Origin: Lytechinus variegatus
Taxonomy: Eukaryota > Echinodermata > Echinoidea > Temnopleuroida > Toxopneustidae
Length of the DNA stretch: 64,000 nucleotides
Direction: 5' to 3'
NCBI RefSeq assembly: GCF_018143015.1
Contig: NC_054741.1
Coordinates: 15,561,736-15,625,735 of the forward strand
Shown: positions 55,348-64,000 of the stretch, one piece after another
Layout of the letters: the number at the start of each line of letters is the position of its first letter
How positions within the stretch are numbered: the first letter of the stretch is position 1
Notes under the pieces: model-generated
Databases searched by the model: none
What the model was told of the DNA's origin: nothing
Seen by the model: only the letters and a program-made list of their open reading frames with translations
Made by a program: the position numbers and the translations under genes

Positions 55348-55560
55348 CTTTGTTGAACGTAAATCTGAAAACTAAATTGATGGTTTTGTTATGTAAATAT
55401 TGATCTTAAAACTAAATTGGACTTTTTTTAAGGGGAAATTTTAATCCTGATTCTTTTTTTTTTTGTATGTGTGTAAACCTTTTTGTTTTTTTACAAACTT
55501 GAAATGAATTGCAGCTCATGGTTGAAATTATGTTTGAGAATAATAAAGTAGCGAAAAAAA
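55348..55560 (+). repeat. Satellite remainder right of the Ngaro element
   Basis: CTTTGTTGAACGTAAATCTG, CTAAATTGATGGTTTTGTTA and TAAATATTGATCTTAAAAC resemble diverged units of the 45180-46060 array. Confidence 0.6.
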
Positions 55561-55725
55561 ACATTTGCTCAATAATGAAATACATGAAACTACTGTCCAT
55601 TGTTTATTGTACATAGTGTGTTTTTTAAACAACATATATATTCTGCATGAACTGTTTGATGAATGTCATTTATGTTTTGCACGTGGTGATTGGTGAATGT
55701 CGAGGGGTGAAGACTGCTGAACGAG

Positions 55726-56812
55726 ATGGAAGAATATTTGCGAAAAATCTATTTTGATCCGATGCATGAAGCTGGTTTTAGTGGTGCTGAAAAACTTTAT
55801 AAATTTGTAAAGAATGATGGTGTGTTTGACATATCGAGAAAACAAATCAAGAGGTGGTTGCAAGGGAATGATACTTATACTCTGCATCGTCCAGTAAGAC
55901 GAAAATTTAAAAGAAGCAGAGTCGTTGTTTATGGGATGGATGATGTATGGCAGATGGATTTGGTGGATTTGTCTTCTCTTTCTAGATACAATGCTGGACA
56001 TAAATACTTATTGACATGCATCGATGTTTTATCCAAGTTTGCATGGGTGGTTCTTCTAAAAGATAAAAAAGGGAAAAGTTTAGTATCAGCACTCCAAAAA
56101 ATTATCAAAAAGTCTGATAGGGAACCTTATCACATTCACACGGATAAGGGCAGTGAATTTACAAACAAATTGTTTCAAACGTTCCTCAAAGAAAATAAGA
56201 TTTCCTTTTATACGACCCAAAATATGACTAAAGCATGCGTAGTCGAGAGATTCAATCGCACTCTCAAGGAAAAAATGTTCAAATACTTCACGCACCGTAA
56301 TACTCAGAAATATATTCCCATCCTCAGCAAGCTAGTACATGCTTACAACCATTCATACCATCGATCAATCAAGACAAAACCAATATTGGTCAGTAAAAAA
56401 ATGAAGGAGACGTTTGGAAAACGCTGTATGGTTCAAAAATTAAATCAACCAACACCAAACCTAGAAGATTTAGCGCGGCAGATAGAGTTAGAATAAGCAA
56501 AGCCAAAAACACATTTGAAAAGGGGTATCTTCCAAATTGGAGCGAAGAGATATTCAACATAAAGAGAGGGAAGAAGCGAGGTGTGCCCGTGTACGAGTTA
56601 GTGGATGACCGCGGGGAAAAGGTGTTGGGGACGTTTTACGAACAAGAGCTTCAAAAGGTCGATAAGAAAAAAGACGGCATTTATAGAGTAGAGAAAATAC
56701 TGAAGAAGCGTAAACGAAGGGGTAAAACTGAATATTTTGTGAAATTTCTAGGTTATCCCCCATCTTTTAACCAATGGGTTGACAATATTCAAAAATCAAA
56801 TGCCATGTCATA
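55726..56812 (+). pseudogene. Polinton integrase with C-terminal chromodomain, one frameshift
   Basis: The ATG at 55726 follows AACGAG. Residues about 60-175 are the catalytic core: Asp in DVWQMDLVDLSSL, Asp in HTDKGSEF and Glu in VVERFNRTLKEK, the last two separated by 33 residues. After residue about 240 the frame breaks by one base (about 56440-56460). The continuation holds FEKGYLPNWSEEIF and then a chromodomain-like segment, YRVEKILKKRKRRGKTEYFV and KFLGYPPSFNQWVDN (aromatic cage residues Y, W). The integrase would insert the element and the chromodomain would bias the target. As written it is broken but recently so. Confidence 0.88.
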
Positions 56813-56836
56813 ATGTATTCATTAGGCGTTGCGATC

Positions 56837-57567
56837 ATGGAGAGTGAAGATCAAGTCTACGTAACGCTGCCCAGCAACAGTTCCTTCGATTATCGACGAA
56901 ATTGGCAACACCCCTCATTTTGCGGGGGGAATGGGAGGTGGCGCTTTCGGATATAATTTATCCCCATTCGTGGCTAAATGTCAATCACGAAAATAATAAA
57001 TATGTCTTTACGGTGGGGCAGCAGATTTTGGGCCCGGGCCGAATACCAGAGGGACAGTATAGCGATGCAGAAAGTATATGCACCGCCTTGAACGAATCTT
57101 TTCCGGGGTCTTTGAAGAATAATGCGCAATTTAGCATCAACCCACTCACGTTCAAGACCGAAGCTCACATCGGAACAGATACCCAGATTAACCTTTGCGA
57201 GGGACTAGCCCAACTTCTTGGTTTTTCACAGAAAAATCTATCTGAAAATACGCAGGCCTCATACCTGCCCGACATCAACGGCGGACTCTTTGCAATGTAC
57301 GTGTACACGGATATCATCGAAAATCAACGGGTGGGTGATGTGAGTGCCCCGTTATTACGAATTGTCCCCACGAACCCTAAGAAGGTTGGACATATTATTA
57401 CTCAGTCCTACAATAATCCACATTACTTACCAGTTAAGACAAATTATATCGACACAATAGAGATTAATATAAGGAGTGACTACGGAGAAAAGGTACCATT
57501 TCAAAGTGGGAAAGTAGTCGTGAAACTACATTTTAGATCCACTCGGAAGCAAAGTTTTCTCATGTAA
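56837..57567 (+). pseudogene. Polinton minor capsid protein, one frameshift near the start
   Basis: The ATG at 56837 opens a short frame with VYVTLPSNSSFD, a typical N-terminus of these proteins; it shifts by one base near 56896-56902 into the main frame, which has WEVALSDIIYPHSWLNV, LAQLLGF and ends FRSTRKQSFLM. The total of about 243 residues agrees with the penton-like single jelly-roll proteins of Polintons. The last 220 residues are uninterrupted. Confidence 0.75.
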
Positions 57568-57579
57568 ACTGAATTCATC

Positions 57580-57939
57580 ATGGCTTATGATACCTTGCAT
57601 CGAGGAGGATCTCTTCCAGTGTTCCGTGGTGCTCGTACGCAACGTGGTTATGGACTTGGGAGTGTGCTAAAAGGGATGCTACGTTCTGCCATTCCGTATC
57701 TTAAGCAAGGTGGGAAAATTCTTGGAAAGAAAGCTTTACAAACAGGAATAAATGTAGCACAAGATGTCTTAAATGGAGAAAGCGTACAGCGCGCAACTAC
57801 AGCTAACCTGAAAAAGTTGTCGCAAAATCATCGAACCAAAGCACAGAAAAAGCCCAATAAAAGGGGACGTCCAAGGAAAAAAGGCAACAGTGTGACAAAA
57901 GCCAAGAGAAGGAAGACTTCAGACATATTTGATGCATAA
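57580..57939 (+). CDS. Polinton small basic protein with amphipathic N-terminal part
   Basis: 119 residues, starting 13 bases after the previous stop. The N-terminal part (GGSLPVFRGARTQRGYGLGS and LKGMLRSAIPYLKQGGKILG) is Gly-rich with an amphipathic, membrane-active look. The C-terminal 45 residues are strongly basic (KKPNKRGRPRKKGNS, KAKRRKTS), with an AT-hook-like GRPRKKG. Position between the two capsid genes and composition recall small adenovirus core proteins; similarity is by pattern only. It is the only undamaged gene of the element in this window. Confidence 0.75.
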   Translation: MAYDTLHRGGSLPVFRGARTQRGYGLGSVLKGMLRSAIPYLKQGGKILGKKALQTGINVAQDVLNGESVQRATTANLKKLSQNHRTKAQKKPNKRGRPRKKGNSVTKAKRRKTSDIFDA

Positions 57940-57963
57940 CCAGCTCTGAAACATTAACTCAAC

Positions 57964-58863
57964 ATGGAAAAGATCCACAGCATGTCTTGCGAGTGTTCAA
58001 AATCTGAAGTTGATTTATTCACTCTACCACCCACGCAAACAACCATTGAAAATGGAAAATGGGTCGAATACTTTCCCCTGACCAACATCGCGGATGCTAC
58101 TCCTATTCAATTTCATATACAAGGATCTACCGATGAGTACACCGACCTATCGCAGAGTTTGTTGCACCTACAAATTAAAGTAGTGAATGGTGACGGTACA
58201 CCCCTGGACGACGATGCCCAAGTTGCTCCCACAAACCTTTTCATGCACACTCTCTTCAGTGATGTGGACATGATGCTCAACGATAGACTGATCACACCGT
58301 CAACCAATACCTATCCCTAACGTTCGATGTTTGAATCATTGTGTTTGAATCATTATGATGCGGACATGATGCTCAACGATAGACTGATCACACCGTCAAC
58401 CAATACCTATCCCTATCGTTCGATGTTTGAATCATTGCTAACCTTTGGACCTGCGGCGAAAGAATCTCAACTCACATCATCGTTATTCTACAAGGACACG
58501 CCAGGATACATGGATGATGGCAATCCCTTGGCTGCTGTGAAAGGAAATGATGGAATGAAGAAACGTTATGAATTTATCAAAAATAGTAAGACACTCGACA
58601 TGATTGGCGTTCTGCATTTGGACATGTTTTTTCAAGAGCGAATGTTATTAGACGGTGTCGATATCAAACTTAAACTGAATCGTAGTAAGAATAGTTTCAG
58701 TCTCATGTCAAGCAACGTAAATGCAAACTACAGAGTTGTCATCACAAGCGCCTCTCTACAGGTTAGACGTGTAAGATTGAGCCCAGAAGCATGTCTCAGT
58801 CATGCAAAACATTTAGAGACACAAACTGCTAAATACCCTATCAAGGAATATATAATAATATAA
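57964..58863 (+). pseudogene. Polinton major capsid protein, duplicated segment with stop, 3' truncated
   Basis: The ATG at 57964 gives MEKIHSMSCECSKSEVDLF and LPPTQTTIENGKWVEYFPL, the recognisable start of the Polinton double jelly-roll capsid protein family (often annotated F54H12.2-like). A 96-base in-frame tandem duplication repeats DMMLNDRLITPSTNTYP (58266-58361 and 58362-58457). The first copy has TAA at 58318 where the second has TAT. The frame then stays open to 58863 but the family's C-terminal part is missing: homology stops near LETQTAKYPIKEY. Confidence 0.85.
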
Positions 58864-59267
58864 TAATATAAAAATAAGGAATACTAGTTATTCTAGATCA
58901 TGTTTAGCAGGACTGTCATGACCAAGATGATACTAGACATCCGACAAATGACATTTCTCTTATGATCATCTTTACTCATTGTCATTAATCAAACAAAAGA
59001 TTACTGCCATGAAAAATGTGCAAGGAAGTTTGTTTATTACTGGATGCCCTGTTTATTGCTGAAAGCAAAGTGATTAAAAGACACACGAGATAATCGATGA
59101 GGCAGATTGTATTATTTTGTTATCTTTAACTCGTCTGCTTTGGCCCATGATTTTTTGCTTTTATCGAGTACGTTATCTCCTTCATTCTTTATATTTATAT
59201 ATTAATTATATATATATATAAAATATATAATATATATATATATAAAATAAAAAATAATATATATTTT

Positions 59268-59321
<54 letters not shown>

Positions 59322-59336
59322 ATGACCCGCTAGGGA
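58864..59336. repeat. AT-rich junction with (TA)n microsatellite
   Basis: ATAATAAT sequence near 58855-58875 and a long TATATA tract at about 59195-59318. This marks the broken right edge of the Polinton. Confidence 0.75.
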
Positions 59337-62199
59337 TCATCCCCCCAGGTCTAAGGACCTGTCTACGCCACTGCTGCAGTGCCATGCTGCATTAGCATAA
59401 TCAAATAAACACTGTATTAATGAAAAGCGTAAAATGCGTCTGGATTTCATATTCATGCAATTTTGATACCGGTATAGAAATTTCAAGCGAGCATTAGCTT
59501 TTTTGACAATAGAGTCAATCATAGATGTACATGAGAGATCACTATTTCATATCAGGCCTAAATACTTCACGGAATTCTGTCTCTTAATTAATTGATTGTT
59601 ATAGTATATATTGAAATCATCTGTATGTTTAGACCTGGCCCGCGAACAAAACAAAATACTTTCGGTCTTACCAACATGTAAGCTAAGCTTATTATCTGTC
59701 ATCCATTTAATACAATTTGATAATTCTAAGCTAAGTTTTCACCGATCAGCTTAGGACTTGTATCAGAATAAATTAAAACACTGTCGTCTGCATATTAAAG
59801 TAATTTACTTTCATTAACCCAAATACACATATCATTGATATAGCACATAAAAAGAATGGGACCTAATATGCTCCCTGAGGAAACTCCACACTTTATAAGC
59901 ATAGAATATGAGAGTACATTTTGCATGGATACCACTTGACGGCGATTTGTCAAGTAAGACCTAAACCAATTCTAGCATGCTAAATTCAAACCCATCACTT
60001 CTAATTTCTTTAAGAGTATTTCGTGATTAACCGTATCGAATGCTTTTTGTAAGTCAAGAAGAACCATCCCAAAATAACGGCCTTCGGAAATTCCATTCCT
60101 AACAAAATCCAACAAGTGAATTAAACATGTTTCAGTAGAATAACCATTCCTAAAACCAGACTGAAATTCATAAATGATTTTGTATTCTTTAAAGTATTTC
60201 TCAATTTGAGAATACACGCATTTCTCCAAAATTTCGACACTAATAGGTCGATAATTCCCAACATGAGTTTTGTCTTTCTTTTTGTGTAATGGTGTGACTT
60301 TAGTGATTTCATTTCATCAGGGAAGGTACAAATTGAAATAGATAGGTTAATAATGTAAGTTAAAGGAATAACGACGTTTTTTGCACCATCCTTTAAAATC
60401 TAGCAGGAACCAAGTCAAGTCCGGTACTTTTTGATATTTTCAACTTGGATAATTAATACAAACTTTACTGTGACAGGGAAAAATTAAAACAGCCTTTTTG
60501 TATACCTTTATTGTCGTAAAGTTTTTTTTAATTAGGACTGTCGGCCCCAAACTCACTTCTGTCCGTAATGGGGAGCTCACAAGCCAATTTATCGGCCACT
60601 GTTGTGAAATAATTGTTAAATTCGTTGGCTATCTTTAGATTATCATGACATAATATCCTTTTTCATTTTCCTAAAAGCTATATTTCGTTGTCTTATCAAA
60701 CCAATAATTTCACTGTTCATCCATCTTTCTGTTCTTTGCTTAATTCTTACTTGTTTTAAAGGTGCACACTTATCAACTACTGACATGAAAATACTTTTGA
60801 AGTGTGACCAAGCAACATTCACTTTATTACATTCAAATATAACAGACCAATTGATTTGAGATAAAACGAAATTAAAATCATACATCGAATGCTTATAGTT
60901 CTATGCTGCCCGAATACAGGCCTGATAAGTTTCCTTGAACAATACGTTAAAAAGTGATCACTTAAGCCAATTTCAAAGATACCACTTTGATAAATATTTT
61001 CTTCTTTACTACAAATTACACGGTCTATTAATGAAGAAGTGGTAGGTGTAGTTCGTGTGGGTTTTGTTATAAGTTGGCTCAAATCATACAAATTCAAAAT
61101 ATTCTTGTATCTTTTGGTCAGTGCTGATTGTTGTAATAGACAAATATTCATGTCCCCTAAAAGAATAACCTCATCATCTTTTGTTAGTATGTCCAATATA
61201 TCAGGAAGAGAATCGATAAAGTGATTGTCTCTGGGGGGTCTGTAGACTACACCTAAAGTAATAGGCTTTGTATGTGGTAATAGAATGTCGATCCACAATG
61301 ATTCAATACCATCAGGTGTAAGATCTTCTCTTAGATTAAATGCGATATCATTTTTAATATAAAGGCAGACCCCACCACCATCATGACCATGGTCGCCTGC
61401 ACGATCTCGTTTTAATATAGAATAACCATCGATATAAATTTCTTCATCATTTATGGACGAATTCAACCATGTTTCAGTAATTGCAATTACTGAAATTCTA
61501 CTTTCATAGAGAAGGACGCGAAGTTCAGGAATTTTATGTAAAATGGATCTTATATTTAAATGAACGAAATGCAACCCTTTTGCTTTAAATATATCATTAT
61601 ATGATTTGTATAAAACAGCCTTATCAATTCCAGTAGGTGTGTTAAATTCAGGGATAGGAGGTGCATTAACTGTTGTGGTGGGTTGAACATCAATCAAGGA
61701 TTGTGTAAAAATGGAGTCACAAAATGGCGGCAATGAACATGTTAAACATATCCAATTCTCATTTGGGTTTTGATACAGCCTAGTATAACCCTAAAGAGAT
61801 TTCGAGACATTTAGTGTGATACCACTTTTGACAAGTGGTACACAACAGTCCATTTTGGTTATTTTTAACGGGTTTCTCGCAATGACCACAAGGGAATTTA
61901 TAGTTCGGACCGGGATTTGTTTCAACGTCGCCAGACAATAAAAGACGAAAAAAGACTTGATTATGTGCCTGATATATTGCTGTTTGAAAGGTGGCCACGG
62001 AATTATGATAATATAAAATCCGAGAGCGAAAGTATTTTACGCGCTTAAACAATTTGATAGTAACATATTCAAAACCAGATGAGACATGGAAAGAACATAA
62101 ACATGAAATTAACAAATAATAGAAAACAAAATTCATGACGTATATGTGAGCCACGCACCCAAACACACACACACCATTACATGTTACAACCCTCCCCAC
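59337..62199 (-). pseudogene. L2/CR1-type LINE with 2A motif, PHD-like finger, endonuclease and RT (decayed)
   Basis: Read on the minus strand in several frames. 62199-61780: N-terminal region with a 2A motif and a Cys/His finger (FPCGHC, LLCTTCQKWYHTKCLE), continued after a one-base shift near 61790 by WICLTC. 61733-60819: APE-type endonuclease with HLNIRSI, AITETWLNS, GGGVCLYIKND, LGVVYRPP, ILLGDMNICL and IGLSDHFL (catalytic Asn, Glu, Asp and His positions visible). 60885-60643: linker with MNSEIIGLIRQRN. 60229-59972: RT with FQSGFRNGYSTETCLIHL and GMVLLDLQKAFDTVNHEILL (first catalytic Asp). 59522-59337: part of the C-terminal region (NARLKFLYRYQNCM). Several frame breaks; not active. Confidence 0.85.
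61906..61929 (-). other. 2A-like ribosome-skipping motif
   Basis: The peptide SGDVETNPGPN contains DVETNPGP, matching the 2A consensus D-V/I-E-x-N-P-G-P exactly (residues 91-98 of the frame starting at 62199). 2A peptides make the ribosome skip the Gly-Pro bond. They are known in L2/CR1-type LINEs of sea urchins. Confidence 0.85.
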
Positions 62200-62319
62200 T
62201 CACACAAACGAGTTTTACATAGTCTAGGCCAGGGATTCTCAAATGGTGGCGCGCGCGCCACTTGTGGCGCATCGAGCCTTGCGGAGTGGCGCGTGGGAGC
62301 TATTAAAAATAAGAAAAAA

Positions 62320-63401
62320 AATAATACATGGGGAAAAAGTTTGATGATCTATTAATCTGTAATTGAGTTTTGATGATCGTTTTATTAGTAAGGGAAAACA
62401 GGAAAAGGAAAACAAAAACTTGGCTATATTTCAAACTTAATTTTTTATTGATTTCCTCTGATTTTGTATAATTTTGCACTCGATAACCCCAATTATGGGG
62501 ATCGATCGTGTTCTTCTTTTTCATTATTCTCTGCTTGATGTATTCATGTACGACTGGTACAAAGACTATATGCATTACAAGTGGTATGAAAGTCTTGCTC
62601 GAAAGTTTCAACTACTGTATACGGCGTGCATTTTTCTCACTTCAAGAGTGTACATTTTGGGTAAGTTCTAATAATCGAATAATTTGACAGTCAAAGAACA
62701 CCCTGCTCATAGAAATAATAAATTTTTGTTACCAAAGCTGATCTAAATCCAAAGTTATAAAAGTAAAATGAGGTGATGTATCGTTTGCCGCGATTTTTGT
62801 AATGCACCTGTGCTTAACTGAATGAATGATGCCCGATGTGCACGTGGGTCGAGTGAGGGAGGGAGAGGGTGCAGTCTCGCACCGGGCCAAAATCCGACAA
62901 AATAAACCTGACAATTAGTCACATTCATTTATCCTTCTCATCAGCTGGAAAGGGCGGTAGGCGCGTACAAGTTTATTTCCTGATGTCTGACAATGTGTGA
63001 CACTGCACTTGCCCCAAATTAAATCAAGTTTATTTGACATACAGTGTAAGTCCCGATTTCTTTTACGTAATATGTTCACATCTTCTCAGTTGATAACAAA
63101 AACTTGTGTTTTTCATGAAAACTTGCTTGAAAGGTGCAGGTTTTAGGGTGATATGCACATTTTGATGAGAACATTTTGATTAGAGATTGAATCATCATAC
63201 TGCTCGAGTAATAAATAAATTTGATAAATCAGTGAGTTTTATTTTCTATCTTCATTTCGCCTTCCATACTGAATTGATTGTGATATAATTATTCATATCA
63301 AATTTTTGGTGCTGACGTCATACTCTTATTGAGTAAATTCTTTTTATTGGTTCTTTTGTTTTGAAACCTCAGTTGGATATCCGTCTGGAATTGGAATGAA
63401 A
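62320..63401 (+). other. hAT 5' noncoding region
   Basis: About 1 kb of AT-rich sequence upstream of the transposase. Nothing else recognised. Confidence 0.4.
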
Positions 63402-64000
63402 ATGGCTGCTCCCCCTCCAAAGAAATTGAAAACGGACACTCGCAGGTTTCATGAGGAATGGAAAATGGATTTTTTCTTTATACTTCCAGATGGACAAAGT
63501 ATGAAACCAACATGTTTGATATGTGGAGGAACCATAGCTGTGATTAAAAGGCATGACATTCAGCGGCATTATAATACAAAACACAAGGACACATTCGAGA
63601 AGAAATATCCACCAGGAAGTGAGGAACGGAAGAAGCGACTGGAACATTTAGCTAAGTCTCACGCAAAATCAATAGCAGTGTTTTCTAGAGGTGGAACTGC
63701 ACAGGAGAAAGCAGCAGAAGTCTCCCTCCGAGTCTCATGGATTCTCAACAAGAACAAACTTCCATTCACAGCATCTGAAGTAGTGAAGGAATGCATGGTT
63801 GAAACGGCAAAGGTCCTTTGCCCAGATAAAGTAGAGACATTCAAAAAGATTCCCCTTTCCAATGACACTAATACAAGACGCTCTGAGGTCTTAGCTAACA
63901 ACCTTAAAGATGAACTGTTGGAAAAGTTGAAGGTTGCAGATGCCGTCTCCCTTGCCATAGATGAGTCAACTGACATCACAGATGTGGCACAGCTGGCTTT
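63402..64000 (+). CDS. hAT transposase, N-terminal part (partial)
   Basis: The ATG at 63402 gives MAAPPPKKLKTDTRRFHEEW with a nuclear-signal-like PPKKLK. Residues about 35-62 (CLICGGTIAVIKRHDIQRHY followed by NTKH) form a BED-like zinc finger. The sequence SLAIDESTDITDVAQL near the window end contains the first catalytic Asp of the hAT triad. The organisation resembles the transposases from which ZBED5, SCAND3 and GTF2IRD2-type vertebrate genes derive. The frame is open for 199 codons to the edge with no break, so the copy may be intact or even domesticated. Confidence 0.88.
   Translation, partial: MAAPPPKKLKTDTRRFHEEWKMDFFFILPDGQSMKPTCLICGGTIAVIKRHDIQRHYNTKHKDTFEKKYPPGSEERKKRLEHLAKSHAKSIAVFSRGGTAQEKAAEVSLRVSWILNKNKLPFTASEVVKECMVETAKVLCPDKVETFKKIPLSNDTNTRRSEVLANNLKDELLEKLKVADAVSLAIDESTDITDVAQLA

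Larger units (their letters stand above)
55561..58860 (+). mobile_element. Partial Polinton (Maverick)
   Basis: Four adjacent same-strand genes: retroviral-type integrase with chromodomain, minor capsid protein, small basic protein and major capsid protein. This set is diagnostic of Polintons, large virus-like DNA transposons. Protein-primed DNA polymerase, packaging ATPase and protease are not in the window. The right side is truncated inside the major capsid gene by AT-rich simple sequence; the left terminus is not identified. Confidence 0.85.
62230..64000 (+). mobile_element. hAT transposon, left part (continues beyond window)
   Basis: Starts with CAGGGATTCTCAAATGGTGG, a typical hAT terminal repeat, followed by a GC-rich palindrome GTGGCGCGCGCGCCAC. 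The presumed 8-base target copy is GTCTAGGC (62222-62229); its partner is outside the window. It lies just upstream of the LINE start, so it probably landed in the LINE 5' leader. A hAT transposase follows on the same strand. Confidence 0.75.

Overview
The window looks like a piece of a large, repeat-rich invertebrate deuterostome genome, most likely a sea urchin. The basis is the mixture of elements: a foldback transposon with tandem-repeat arms (the TU type known from Strongylocentrotus), an Ngaro-type tyrosine-recombinase retrotransposon with an SGNH-hydrolase exon, an L2/CR1-type LINE carrying a 2A motif, a Polinton, tRNA-headed SINEs and many short inverted-repeat elements. The species cannot be fixed from the sequence alone. 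All protein-coding evidence is eukaryotic; nothing bacterial was seen.

Layout. 1-6600: three nested mobile elements (a Tc1/mariner-like element inside a foldback element inside a hAT-like element). 7335-8840: broken LINE reverse transcriptase on the minus strand. 9178-31727: the one convincing ordinary host gene, a seven-exon alpha-arrestin (arrestin domain-containing protein, 585 residues by summing exons; all intron phases agree). Its introns hold four same-strand copies of a repeat family rich in DR1-like AGGTCA direct repeats, three SINEs and several short inverted-repeat elements. 31852-37650: decayed LINE fragments, a minisatellite, a Tc1-like MITE and two adjacent palindromic MITEs. 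39048-41970: a mariner-superfamily transposon with very long terminal inverted repeats and a frameshifted transposase. 

42770-45086: a compact gene with a CCAAT-rich promoter. One first exon can splice in phase to either of two terminal exons, one encoding a PC4-like single-stranded-DNA-binding/coactivator domain and the other a long acidic protein with a Cys/His cluster. It is followed by a tandem satellite (45180-46060). 46061-55347: an almost undamaged Ngaro retrotransposon (split direct repeats A1-ORFs-B1-A2-x-B2; gag, RT/RNase H, tyrosine recombinase, SGNH hydrolase) inserted inside that satellite. 55348-58860: satellite remainder and then part of a Polinton (integrase with chromodomain, minor capsid protein, small basic protein, truncated major capsid protein), mostly lightly broken. 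59337-62199: a decayed L2/CR1-type LINE on the minus strand with an N-terminal 2A peptide and PHD-like finger. 62230-64000: the left part of a hAT transposon whose transposase runs off the window.

How the parts relate. The arrestin is a self-contained host gene. If the Ngaro is removed, the PC4-like gene and the Polinton genes become neighbours separated only by satellite, so the PC4-like gene may be an accessory gene of the same virus-like element. That is an inference, not a demonstration. Frameshifts were read by eye and could in part be assembly errors.
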